64,000 nucleotides of DNA from Caryophanales bacterium UBA7581 (GTDB taxonomy: Bacteria > Bacillota_I > Bacilli_A > RFN20 > CAG-826). This document shows positions 54,289 through 62,969 of this stretch, one piece after another. The notes below the pieces were generated by a model, which worked only from the letters and a program-made list of their open reading frames with translations, was not told where the DNA came from and searched no databases. Position 1 is the first letter of the stretch. The number at the start of each line of letters is the position of its first letter. The position numbers were made by a program, and so were the translations under genes. The DNA lies in contig DLKT01000003.1 in the NCBI GenBank assembly GCA_002477825.1, positions 6,599 through 70,598 of the forward strand, given 5' to 3'.

Positions 54289-56183
54289 TGCTACATTCTG
54301 TGGAAGAATTTGAAAAGAAAGTGAGCACTTGCTCGCACTGCTTAGATCAAAAATTTGCCGGTTTAGAAGGCAAACGTGCAATCGTGTTATGTGGTGGTAC
54401 TGGATGTTTATCCAGCCATTCTCACGAAATTAAAGAAAAATTTGAACAATTAATTCACGAAAAAGGAATAGAAGATGAAGTAACCGTTAACCACGTTGGT
54501 TGCTTTGGCTTCTGCTCTCAAGGACCTTTCGTTAAGATTTATCCTGAAGACACCCTTTATCGTTTAGTAAAACTTGAAGATGTTGAAGAAATCTTCGAAA
54601 AAGATATCCTCAACCATGAAGTTGTGGAACGTTTATTATTCGTCGATCCAGCAACCCATGAAAAAGTCGCTAAACAGGATGATATTAACTTCTACAAAAA
54701 GCAAGTTCGTATTGCTTTACATGGTTGCGGAAAAATTAACCCAGAAGACATCAATGAAGCTTTAGGCGAAGGTGCTTTCCAAGGATTAATTCGCGCTCTT
54801 TCTATGAAGAGAGAAGACGTCATTAAAGAAGTTTTAGATGCTGGCTTACGCGGCCGTGGTGGCGGTGGCTTCCCAACCGGTCGTAAATGGCAATTTGCTT
54901 TTGCTCAAGATAACGATGAAAAATACGTTGTCTGTAATGGTGATGAGGGTGACCCAGGTGCCTTTATGGACCGTTCCATTTTGGAAGGTAACCCACTCAA
55001 CGTTATTGAAGGTATGATGATTGCTGGTTATGCAATTGGTGCGAAAAATGGTTATTTCTATGTTCGTGCTGAATACCCAATCGCCGTCAATCGTTTACGT
55101 ATCGCCATTCAACAAGCCAAAGAACTTGGTTTATTAGGTGAAAATATTTTAGGCACAGGTTTCTCCTTTGATGTCCATATTCGTTTAGGCGCTGGCGCTT
55201 TCGTTTGTGGTGAAGAAACTGCCTTATTAAATTCTATCGAAGGTCAACGTGGTATGCCGCGTCCAAGACCACCATTCCCAGCTGTTAAAGGTTTATGGGG
55301 AAAACCAACGATTATTAATAACGTTGAAACCTTAGCGTGCGTTCCTTTCATTTTAAGAGAAGGCGCAAAGAAATTCGCTAGCTATGGTACTGAAAAATCG
55401 AAAGGTACGAAAGTCTTCGCGTTAGGCGGAAAGATTAATAACGTTGGCTTAGTAGAAATTCCAATGGGAACTACTTTAAGAGAATTAATTTATGATATTG
55501 GTGGTGGCATTCCAAATGGTAAGGAATTCAAAGCTATTCAAACTGGTGGACCTTCCGGTGGATGCTTAACCAAAGAATACTTAGATACTCCAATTGATTT
55601 TGATAACTTAGTTGCTTTAGGATCCATGATGGGTTCTGGTGGCGCTATCGTTATGGACGAAGATAACTGTATGGTTGACGTTGCTAAATTCTATCTCGAA
55701 TTTATTTGCGACGAATCTTGCGGTAAATGTTCTCCATGCCGTATCGGTACCAAGAGAATGTTAGAAATCTTAACCAAGATTACCAATGGTAAAGGTACCA
55801 TGGAAGATTTAGAAGCTCTAGAAGAATTAGCACAATCCGTTAAGACGGGTTCACTCTGTGGCTTAGGACAAACTGCTCCAAACCCAATTCTTTCTACCTT
55901 ATCTCACTTCCGTGATGAATATTTAGCGCACATCGTTGATAAGAGATGTCCAGCTAAAGTCTGTAAGCATTTAATGCAATACCATATTGAAGAGAATAAG
56001 TGCGTTGGTTGTGGACTCTGCGCTCGTAACTGTCCAGTTGCGGCTATCCATAAAACGGATAAGATTCCCGCTGGAAAACCAGAAACTACACCACTTCGTA
56101 TTCATCTCATCGAACAAGAAAAATGTATCAAGTGTGGCTTATGTCAAGCAAACTGCCGCTTTGGTGCAATCATAAAGAAGTAA
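54288..56183 (+). CDS. hydB: [FeFe]-hydrogenase subunit HydB (NuoF-like diaphorase)
   Basis: 631 aa flavoprotein carrying the NADH site. Domains in order: an N-terminal [2Fe-2S] thioredoxin-like domain (to about 115, with GGTGCLSSHSH and HVGCFGFCSQGP), the FMN/NADH domain with GRGGGGFPTGRKW near 190 and NGDEGDPGAFMDR near 218, the SLBB and iron-sulfur domain with CGKCSPCRIGTKRM near 480, and a C-terminal two-cluster ferredoxin (CVGCGLCARNCP near 571 and CIKCGLCQANC near 613). This is the HydB architecture of electron-bifurcating hydrogenases. Coupled to hydC by a 1-nt overlap; hydA follows after 13 nt. Confidence 0.94.
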   Translation: MLHSVEEFEKKVSTCSHCLDQKFAGLEGKRAIVLCGGTGCLSSHSHEIKEKFEQLIHEKGIEDEVTVNHVGCFGFCSQGPFVKIYPEDTLYRLVKLEDVEEIFEKDILNHEVVERLLFVDPATHEKVAKQDDINFYKKQVRIALHGCGKINPEDINEALGEGAFQGLIRALSMKREDVIKEVLDAGLRGRGGGGFPTGRKWQFAFAQDNDEKYVVCNGDEGDPGAFMDRSILEGNPLNVIEGMMIAGYAIGAKNGYFYVRAEYPIAVNRLRIAIQQAKELGLLGENILGTGFSFDVHIRLGAGAFVCGEETALLNSIEGQRGMPRPRPPFPAVKGLWGKPTIINNVETLACVPFILREGAKKFASYGTEKSKGTKVFALGGKINNVGLVEIPMGTTLRELIYDIGGGIPNGKEFKAIQTGGPSGGCLTKEYLDTPIDFDNLVALGSMMGSGGAIVMDEDNCMVDVAKFYLEFICDESCGKCSPCRIGTKRMLEILTKITNGKGTMEDLEALEELAQSVKTGSLCGLGQTAPNPILSTLSHFRDEYLAHIVDKRCPAKVCKHLMQYHIEENKCVGCGLCARNCPVAAIHKTDKIPAGKPETTPLRIHLIEQEKCIKCGLCQANCRFGAIIKK

Positions 56184-56196
56184 GGAGAGAAGAACA

Positions 56197-57969
56197 ATGG
56201 CAAAAGTAAATATTAAAATTGAAGGACACTCCTATCAAGTTGAAGAAGGACTTACCATTTTAGAAGCTGCACGTGCTTGTGGCTATGAAATTCCTTCCTT
56301 ATGTAACTATAATCATGGCGAATGCTCTCGCGGTTCCTGCCGTGTTTGCTTAGTCGAAGTGAAAGGCGCTAGAGGCTTAGTGGCTTCTTGTGTATATCCA
56401 GTCAATGAAGGAATGGAAATCACCATTTCCTCACCAAAAGCAACTTCCGCTCGTCGCGTGAATGTTGAATTATTATTATCCAACCACAATCAATCTTGCT
56501 TACAATGTGAAAAAGCAGGACACTGTGAATTACTTCATGTCGCTCACTTAGTAGGTGCTCGTGAAGGTATGTTTGCCGGAGCAAAAACGCCTGCAACTTT
56601 AGATGAGCTAAGTCCATCTCTTATCCGTGATACCAGTAAATGTATCCTTTGCGGACGCTGCGTTTCTCGCTGCCAAGCCGCTCATGGTAATGGTATTTTA
56701 GGATTTGAAAACCGTGGCTTTAAGACCATGGTTGCCCCTGCATTCAATCGTTCTTTTAGCAAATCACCATGTTTACTTTGTGGACAATGCGTTACCGTCT
56801 GTCCAACCGGTGCTTTAATGGAAAAGAGCGATATCGAATTAGTGGACGATGCCTTTAGAAGCGGAAAGACCGTTATCGTTCAAACCGCTCCAGCTGTCCG
56901 TGCTGCTTTAGGTGAAGAATTTGGCTTCCCAATTGGCACACGTGTCACTGGAAAAATGGTTGCAGCCTTACATCGTTTAGGTTTCTATCGTGTATATGAC
57001 GTCAACTTTGGCGCAGACTTAACCATTATGGAAGAATCCAACGAATTAATCGAACGTATTAAAAATGGTGGAGCACTTCCAATGATTACCTCCTGTTCTC
57101 CAGGTTGGGTAAACTATGCAGAATACTATTATAGTGATGTTTTACCACACTTATCTTCTTGCAAATCTCCACATGAAATGGAAGGCGCAATTATTAAATC
57201 GTACTTTGCTGAAAAGAACAATTTAAATCCAGAAGATATCTTCGTGGTTTCCATTATGCCATGTACTGCGAAAAAATATGAAAAAGATCGTGAAGAATTA
57301 CGCTCTAGCGAAGGCTATAAAGACGTTGATGCCGTTTTAACCACAAGAGAACTTGCAAAACTCATCAAACGTGCAGGTATTAACTTTGCTAAATTACCTG
57401 ATGAACAATTTGATCAAGATTTATTAGGTGATTATACCGGTGCTGGTGTCATCTTCGGTGCTACCGGCGGCGTTATGGAAGCGGCTTTAAGAACGGCTTA
57501 TCACACTTTAACGGGTAAAGAACACGAAGCTATTGACTTTACTGAAGTTCGTGGACTTGAAGGCTTAAAAGAAGCAACATTAAATATTAATGGATTAGAA
57601 ATCCGTGTCGCTGTTGCAAGCGGTATGAGAAATGCGAAACCATTATTAGATGATATACGTGCTGGCAAGAGCCCATATCACTTCATTGAAATTATGGGAT
57701 GCCCAGGTGGCTGTATCAATGGTGGTGGACAACCTCTGGTTCAACCATGCTTCTTACCTAACGAAGGTCTTGATATTTTAGATACTTATAGAGCAAAACG
57801 TGCGAAAACACTTTATGATGAAGATAAAGATTTACCACTTCGTCAATCGCATAATAACCCACAAATTCAAGACTTATACAAAGACTATTTAGGCGAAATC
57901 GGTGGACATCGTGCTCATGAATTACTTCATACACATTATAACGATCACCGTGAACGTTTCCCTAAGTAA
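56197..57969 (+). CDS. hydA: [FeFe]-hydrogenase catalytic subunit HydA
   Basis: 590 aa. Reduces protons to H2, or the reverse, at the H-cluster. N-terminal [2Fe-2S] domain (Cys near 36, 43, 48 and 51), His-Cys [4Fe-4S] motif HNQSCLQCEKAGHC near 98-111, two [4Fe-4S] motifs (CILCGRCVSRC and CLLCGQCVTVCP), then the H-domain. The H-domain motifs are L1 TSCSPGW (298-304), L2 MPCTAKKYE (354-362) and L3 GCPGGCINGGGQP (501-513). L1 has Ser301 where TSCCPGW-type enzymes have a second Cys. With HydB and HydC it forms a trimeric, probably NADH- and ferredoxin-dependent enzyme. Maturases hydEFG are not in the window. Confidence 0.95.
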   Translation: MAKVNIKIEGHSYQVEEGLTILEAARACGYEIPSLCNYNHGECSRGSCRVCLVEVKGARGLVASCVYPVNEGMEITISSPKATSARRVNVELLLSNHNQSCLQCEKAGHCELLHVAHLVGAREGMFAGAKTPATLDELSPSLIRDTSKCILCGRCVSRCQAAHGNGILGFENRGFKTMVAPAFNRSFSKSPCLLCGQCVTVCPTGALMEKSDIELVDDAFRSGKTVIVQTAPAVRAALGEEFGFPIGTRVTGKMVAALHRLGFYRVYDVNFGADLTIMEESNELIERIKNGGALPMITSCSPGWVNYAEYYYSDVLPHLSSCKSPHEMEGAIIKSYFAEKNNLNPEDIFVVSIMPCTAKKYEKDREELRSSEGYKDVDAVLTTRELAKLIKRAGINFAKLPDEQFDQDLLGDYTGAGVIFGATGGVMEAALRTAYHTLTGKEHEAIDFTEVRGLEGLKEATLNINGLEIRVAVASGMRNAKPLLDDIRAGKSPYHFIEIMGCPGGCINGGGQPLVQPCFLPNEGLDILDTYRAKRAKTLYDEDKDLPLRQSHNNPQIQDLYKDYLGEIGGHRAHELLHTHYNDHRERFPK

Positions 57970-57988
57970 TTCGTTTAAAAACAAAAAT

Positions 57989-58026
57989 AAAAGCTGTAGC
58001 TAATTAACTAGCCACAGCTTTTTTCT
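57989..58026. terminator. Terminator of the hydrogenase operon
   Basis: AAAAGCTGT and ACAGCTTTT with inner GCTA/TAGC pairs (one mismatch between) form a long stem with loop ATTAAC and T6; A residues on the other side may serve the convergent gene. Confidence 0.85.
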
Positions 58027-58033
58027 TTAAGCT

Positions 58034-59137
58034 TTAGTTTTGGAATTTAATTACAATCGCTTTATTTCTTCTAAAGATATTATATAGCTTTAATAAGTAG
58101 CGGATGTTTTTATGACTCATTTTATACTTATTAAATAAGACAGAAACGACGTTTTTCATGTTAGCAAACTCTAAAAGATTATTAGGCTTTAAAGAGGCAA
58201 TAAATGAATTTAAGTCTTCTGTTAATCCATTTTTATCTTCTTCGCTCATGGAAGCGATTAAAGCATCGACTTCTTCTTTAATGTGATTAGAGTCTTCATT
58301 AAAAGCAGTAGCTTCTACGAAATGATCACATTCAATATACCAATAGAATGGATTATGTTGATCTAACCCTTTAGAATCACTTTTTACGATAAGAGGTGGA
58401 ACATCTAATTCAAAAAGACGTCCGACGATACCACCATTCGGAATGACATGAATAATACGGTCACGCATTAAATCAAGCAGATTTGCGTCTAAGGTTCCAG
58501 GATAGAAACCTGGTCCATCTAAAGAATAAACTTTTACAATACGCTTTTGAACTTCTTCGGTAGTGTATAAGCTAGAATAAACAGAAAGATTTCCACCTTT
58601 TGAGTGACCGCCAATAAAGATATCTTTATCGGGGTAAAGTGAAGCAATTTCTGTTAGATAGGAACCAGAATCCTTTTGTGCAGGAATTGGGAAAACAGAA
58701 AGCATACTTACATCTTCAGCCCAACCCACTAAAGAATCATCCGTGCCACGGAAAGTAATATAAAGTTGAGATTCATCAATTATAAATGTTAAAGCGGCAA
58801 ATTGCTTGGATTCTGTAACACTTACGTGGTTAATAAAGTTACAAACACGTATATTTTTATAACGCTTTTTCTCGATAATCATCTTGGCAACTTTAAACAT
58901 ATCTTTAGGGATGATAAGACCTAAAGATAATTTTTTTTCATCTTTTCCTTTGAAATATTCTAAGATAAGTTCATCAATTTTTCTTTCTTCGGTGGAAGGA
59001 AAAGTGGCAATTAAATGATCAAAATCAAGGAAGGATACCATATTAAGAATCAAAGCATCAATGGCGTTAAATGGCCGTTCTTCAAAAGTTAAATCGCCTC
59101 TCCATTTAATGTAATCAAACATATTGTAATGTGTCAT
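58034..59137 (-). CDS. Mbeg1-like (DUF2974) alpha/beta hydrolase
   Basis: 367 aa. A lipase-like fold with the nucleophile elbow GGHSKGGNLSVYSS near 186 (GxSxG with Ser as nucleophile), an FRGTDDSLVGWAEDV segment near 128 that supplies oxyanion contacts, and SLDGPGFYPG near 215 with the likely acid. The order FRGTDD, WAED, GGHSKGGN, DGPGF is that of the DUF2974/Mbeg1-like family in Bacillota. The C-terminal part (290-367) is helical and basic. No signal peptide, so it is probably cytoplasmic. Substrate unknown. GGGAGG precedes the start; monocistronic. Confidence 0.85.
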   Translation of the reverse strand: MTHYNMFDYIKWRGDLTFEERPFNAIDALILNMVSFLDFDHLIATFPSTEERKIDELILEYFKGKDEKKLSLGLIIPKDMFKVAKMIIEKKRYKNIRVCNFINHVSVTESKQFAALTFIIDESQLYITFRGTDDSLVGWAEDVSMLSVFPIPAQKDSGSYLTEIASLYPDKDIFIGGHSKGGNLSVYSSLYTTEEVQKRIVKVYSLDGPGFYPGTLDANLLDLMRDRIIHVIPNGGIVGRLFELDVPPLIVKSDSKGLDQHNPFYWYIECDHFVEATAFNEDSNHIKEEVDALIASMSEEDKNGLTEDLNSFIASLKPNNLLEFANMKNVVSVLFNKYKMSHKNIRYLLKLYNIFRRNKAIVIKFQN

Positions 59138-59358
59138 AAAAAAGCCTCCCTTTACAAATACTTTAAATAATTTTTAAGAGAAAATAAAGAAAAAAACATA
59201 AAAAATTTCAACTCCAATATTAGAATGTTTCACTAAAACAAAAAATAAATGCGTAAAAAAGTAATTTTTCTATCATTATCTGAACAAGATATAAAAATAA
59301 TTAATAACGTGTGTAGAATAAATGATAGTGAAGAAAAATATATTTTTCTTCGAAGACA

Positions 59359-59367
59359 TGCTATAAT
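59359..59367 (+). promoter_or_regulatory. Extended -10 promoter of cysS
   Basis: TG-C-TATAAT, 25 nt before the cysS start. The region upstream (59138-59358) is very AT-rich; it has no T-box and no terminator-like structure. It holds only a weak 46-codon frame. Confidence 0.6.
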
Positions 59368-59392
59368 GTCTAATACTAGGGAGGAATAGATG

Positions 59393-60730
59393 ATGGAAAT
59401 CAAATTATTTAATTCTTTATCCAATCAAATTGAAACTTTTGTGCCATTAGAGAAGGGAAAGGTTTCTATGTATGTATGTGGTCCAACCGTTTACGACTAT
59501 GTTCATATTGGAAACATGCGTCCAGTTGTTGTTTTTGACACATTGCGTAGATTTTTAAGTTATGTGGGCTATGAAGTAACTTATGTGAGCAATTATACGG
59601 ATGTGGATGACAAGATCATTCTCAAAGCGCAAAAAACAGGCAAAACGGAAAAAGAAATCACTGATTTTTATATTGGTGAATTTGAAAAAGACGTACGTTT
59701 AATTCATTCTAAACTTCCCAATATAACGCCAAGAGTGACGGAATATATGCCACAGATTATTTCTTTTATCGATGAATTAGTGAAAAAAGATGCAGCTTAT
59801 ATCGTCGATGATGATGTGTATTTCAAAGTAAGTGCGGATCCTAAATATGGTGTTCTCAGTAATACAAATACTGAGGATTTGCTAGTAGGTGCACGTATTG
59901 ATGAAAACATGAAGAAACAATCACCTCTTGATTTTACCCTTTGGAAAAAAACAGAGGTAGGTGTGAAATGGAATTCACCATGGTCTGAAGGTAGACCAGG
60001 TTGGCATACGGAATGCGTAGTGATGATTCAATCGCTTTTCAAAAATGGACGCATTGATATTCATGGTGGTGGCTTCGATTTAAAATTTCCCCATCATGAA
60101 AATGAAATTGCACAATCCATGGTAAGCAAAGGACACGCTATTGCAAATTACTGGATGCATAATGGATTTATTAACATCAATAGTGAAAAAATGTCCAAAT
60201 CGCTTGGCAACGTTATCACGGCCCATGATGCATTAACAAAATATGGGGGCAATACGGTGCGCTTATTACTTTTAAGCACACATTACCGCGCTCCTGTTAA
60301 TTTTGCTGATGACATGTTACAAAATAACGAAAAAGAAATTCAAAAAATGCAGACAACATATCGTCAAATAGGAGTAAAACTGCAATTAGCCTCCATGCCG
60401 ATTGAAGGTGGAAAAGCCACGGACATCGAAGGATTTTTAAAAGCACTCGCCGATGATCTAAATACTTCTAATGCTTTAAGTGAAGTATTTAGAGTAATGA
60501 AAGATGGCAATACTTTATTACGTAATAAAGAAATTGATTATGAAAAATTACAAGGCGTTTTCTTTACTTTAAAAGATATGTTCTCTATTTTAGGATTAGA
60601 AATGGATTTACCCGTGTTAACTGATGAAGATAAAGAACTCTATGCAAGTTATTTAAAGGCAAAACAAGAAAAAGATTTTGCAAAAAGCGATGAAATTCGC
60701 CAAGTTTTAATGGAAAAACACTTGCTTTAG
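59393..60730 (+). CDS. cysS: Cysteinyl-tRNA synthetase
   Basis: About 445 aa, class I synthetase charging tRNA-Cys. The HIGH motif is HIGNMRP near 36, with zinc ligands Cys in YVCGPTVYDYV near 27 and in WHTECVVM near 205, and His in FPHHENEIAQS near 230. KMSKSLGN is near 264. The C-terminal anticodon-binding part is on the short side. ATG codons at 59390 and 59393 are both possible; GGGAGG at 59379-59384 favours 59393. It starts a group with the MgtC-like gene, rlmB and the sigma factor. Confidence 0.96.
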   Translation: MEIKLFNSLSNQIETFVPLEKGKVSMYVCGPTVYDYVHIGNMRPVVVFDTLRRFLSYVGYEVTYVSNYTDVDDKIILKAQKTGKTEKEITDFYIGEFEKDVRLIHSKLPNITPRVTEYMPQIISFIDELVKKDAAYIVDDDVYFKVSADPKYGVLSNTNTEDLLVGARIDENMKKQSPLDFTLWKKTEVGVKWNSPWSEGRPGWHTECVVMIQSLFKNGRIDIHGGGFDLKFPHHENEIAQSMVSKGHAIANYWMHNGFININSEKMSKSLGNVITAHDALTKYGGNTVRLLLLSTHYRAPVNFADDMLQNNEKEIQKMQTTYRQIGVKLQLASMPIEGGKATDIEGFLKALADDLNTSNALSEVFRVMKDGNTLLRNKEIDYEKLQGVFFTLKDMFSILGLEMDLPVLTDEDKELYASYLKAKQEKDFAKSDEIRQVLMEKHLL

Positions 60731-60751
60731 AAGAAAGAAAAGGGAAAAACA

Positions 60752-61534
60752 ATGAATTTATTATATACATTTTTGGAAGGAGACGCAGGAAAAGCTTTTG
60801 GTGTAACCACCATTGACCAAATCATTATTGATTGGTTTAATCAGCTTTTTAATGGCAACGGATGGGGAAACCTTATCTTAATCGTTTTCTCATTATTAAT
60901 GGCCACACTTTTGGGTGGTATTATTGGTTTTGAAAGAGAATATCATGGTCACGCGGCTGGCTTAAGAACCCATATTTTAGTTTCTTTAGGCTCGGCGCTT
61001 ATTACGATTATTTCATTATATGGCTTTGGAGATGCCGGTATTGTAGGAAGTCGAGATCCCGCAAGACTTGTTGCTCAAGTCGTTAGTGGTATTGGCTTTT
61101 TAGGTGCTGGTACGATTATTCAAACGGGCGTAGATATTAAAGGTTTAACGACTGCCACGACACTTTGGTTTGTGATGGCAATTGGTGTTGCCGCGGGTGC
61201 TGGAAGATTTATTATTGCTGCGATTGCTACCATTATTGCTTTAGTTACCTTAACTTCATTACGCAAAATTGAGGCTTATACCGCGAATAAGATGCCAAAA
61301 ATTATCATGCTTGTCGAAGGCGATAAGCCAATTTTAAAAGAAGTCATGTTAATTGCTTATAATTATGGACTTACTATTAAAGACATTCAGACACAAGTCA
61401 TTGTAAATGAAGGTAAGAACTGCTTACGTGTATCTATTGCTTTTATTCATGGTAAACTTAATTTAGTACAAGAATTATCTTTAGAACTACAAAGCAAGCT
61501 AAAACCTATCGAAATAAGTGTAACAAAATCTTAA
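60752..61534 (+). CDS. MgtC/SapB-family membrane protein
   Basis: 260 aa. The N-terminal 150 residues carry four to five membrane segments with the family motifs GGIIGFEREYHGHAAGLRTH near 55-74 and GIGFLGAGTII near 115. A cytoplasmic C-terminal domain of about 90 residues (from EAYTANKMPK) has an ACT-like strand-helix pattern. Members influence magnesium homeostasis and membrane potential; the role here is open. It sits where the Mini-III gene mrnC stands between cysS and rlmB in Bacillus. The ribosome site (AAGGG) is modest. Confidence 0.85.
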   Translation: MNLLYTFLEGDAGKAFGVTTIDQIIIDWFNQLFNGNGWGNLILIVFSLLMATLLGGIIGFEREYHGHAAGLRTHILVSLGSALITIISLYGFGDAGIVGSRDPARLVAQVVSGIGFLGAGTIIQTGVDIKGLTTATTLWFVMAIGVAAGAGRFIIAAIATIIALVTLTSLRKIEAYTANKMPKIIMLVEGDKPILKEVMLIAYNYGLTIKDIQTQVIVNEGKNCLRVSIAFIHGKLNLVQELSLELQSKLKPIEISVTKS

Positions 61535-61612
61535 TTATTTAAATTAAAAGTTTAGTGAAATAAAAATGAGACAAAAATGAGATAAATTTGAAGCAACAAA
61601 AGAGGTGAAAAT

Positions 61613-62335
61613 ATGGGACAATATATATATGGAAGGAACACGATTAGAAGTGCTTTGAAAAACGACAAAATTGCTAAGATTTTTATTCAGAGTAATTCGC
61701 AAGATTTTTCTATAGTCAAAGAATGCCAAAAGAAAGACGTTCCCATCCAATTTGTTTCTAGTCATGAACTTGATGAGATGGTTCATGGAGTTCACCAGGG
61801 CGTTGTTGCTATCGTCAAACAAGATTATGCTTTTGTTTCATTAGATGAGTTATTACATAAAACTAAAAAACATGAGCATCCTCTTTTGATAATGCTTGAT
61901 GGAATCAATGACCCCCATAATTTAGGGGCAATATTACGCTCGGCTGATTCTTTTGGAGCGGATGGCATCATTGTTGGAAAACATAATCAAGTTGGCTTAA
62001 CTGCTACGGTTGCAAAAGTTTCTACAGGCGCAATAGACTATGTTCCTGTTGCGCAAGTTGGAAATTTGAATCAAGCAATTCGTCAATTGAAAAAAGAAGG
62101 ATTTTGGATTGTATCTAGTGATGGATCAGCTACATTAGATTATCGTCAAGTCGATTATAAAATGCCGATGGTTTTAATTATTGGATCTGAAGGAGAAGGA
62201 GTTTCTAAACTTGTCCTTGAAAATAGTGATTTTATTGTTCGTATTCCGATGTGTGGAAGTGTAAATTCCCTTAACGCTTCGGTTGCGACAGCCGTTTTAT
62301 TAGCAGAAATTTACAACAATCGGTTCCCTCTATAG
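61613..62335 (+). CDS. rlmB: 23S rRNA 2'-O-methyltransferase RlmB (TrmH/SpoU family)
   Basis: 240 aa SAM-dependent, knotted-fold methyltransferase. The N-terminal substrate-binding domain starts YIYGRNTIRSALKNDKI. The catalytic SPOUT domain has motif 1 DGINDPHNLGAILRSADSFG near 98-117, motif 2 LIIGSEGEGVSKLVLENSD near 185, and motif 3 IPMCGSVNSLNASVATAVLL near 206-225. Target G2251 of 23S rRNA is assigned from family and gene neighbourhood. AGAGGTG precedes the start. The sigma-factor gene follows after 37 nt. Confidence 0.92.
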   Translation: MGQYIYGRNTIRSALKNDKIAKIFIQSNSQDFSIVKECQKKDVPIQFVSSHELDEMVHGVHQGVVAIVKQDYAFVSLDELLHKTKKHEHPLLIMLDGINDPHNLGAILRSADSFGADGIIVGKHNQVGLTATVAKVSTGAIDYVPVAQVGNLNQAIRQLKKEGFWIVSSDGSATLDYRQVDYKMPMVLIIGSEGEGVSKLVLENSDFIVRIPMCGSVNSLNASVATAVLLAEIYNNRFPL

Positions 62336-62372
62336 AAAGCAATAAATATGTTTTTTATTTAAAGAGGGTTGT

Positions 62373-62969
62373 ATGAATGATTTATTTAGCCTATCAGATG
62401 AAGAATTGGTTGAAAAAATTAAATCAAATAACGACGAAGAAGCAGAGCAAGTGCTTCTTTTTCGCTATGAAAAAGAAGTAAAAAAAGTAGTGAATTCACG
62501 TCTCAGTAAAGTGAGAATAAGAGGGTTGGATCGTGAAGAGCTCTATCAAGCAATACGTTTGTTAACAATCACTATTGTTGATAAATATGATCAAAGCAAA
62601 GGAAATTTTTATGGGTATTGGTCGACTTCGGCAAATCGAATGATTACTTCGGAAATTCGGTCGTCCTTATCCAAAAAAAGAAAAACTGAAATTGGTCAAT
62701 GTTATTTTTTAAGAGAAGATGGAGAAGATTGGTTTGAAAATCTTTCAGGAAATGAGCCATCAATCAAACAACAATATGAGATGAAAGAAATATTAGAAAA
62801 AGTAAAAAAAATAAGTGATACATATTTCAGCGTGGAGGAGAGAACTGTATTCGCTTATCGTTTATCGGGATATTCTTATCAAGAAATCGCTAAGATTTTA
62901 AAAATGTCACCGAAAAATGTTGACAATATTATGTTATTAATTCGTAAAAAAATTCGCTTGTATTTATAA
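62373..62969 (+). CDS. SigH-like RNA polymerase sigma factor
   Basis: 198 aa sigma-70-family protein. Region 2 runs from about residue 25 to 95 (RLSKVRIRGLDREELYQAIRL, DKYDQSKGNFYGYWSTSANRMI), and region 4 helix-turn-helix from about 155 (FAYRLSGYSYQEIAKILKM, then SPKNVDNIMLLIRKKI). The order cysS, rlmB, sigma factor is that around sigH (spo0H) in Bacillus, and the starting phrase SDEELVEKIKSND fits SigH, though region 2 is divergent and the recognition helix is not obviously SigH-type. AGAGGG precedes the ATG. Its stop overlaps the convergent prs by 6 nt. Confidence 0.75.
   Translation: MNDLFSLSDEELVEKIKSNNDEEAEQVLLFRYEKEVKKVVNSRLSKVRIRGLDREELYQAIRLLTITIVDKYDQSKGNFYGYWSTSANRMITSEIRSSLSKKRKTEIGQCYFLREDGEDWFENLSGNEPSIKQQYEMKEILEKVKKISDTYFSVEERTVFAYRLSGYSYQEIAKILKMSPKNVDNIMLLIRKKIRLYL

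Noticed and set aside
59138..59392. T-box leader upstream of cysS
   Set aside because: The promoter-like -10 at 59362 leaves only about 20 nt of leader, and no T-box sequence or antiterminator is visible in the AT-rich region.
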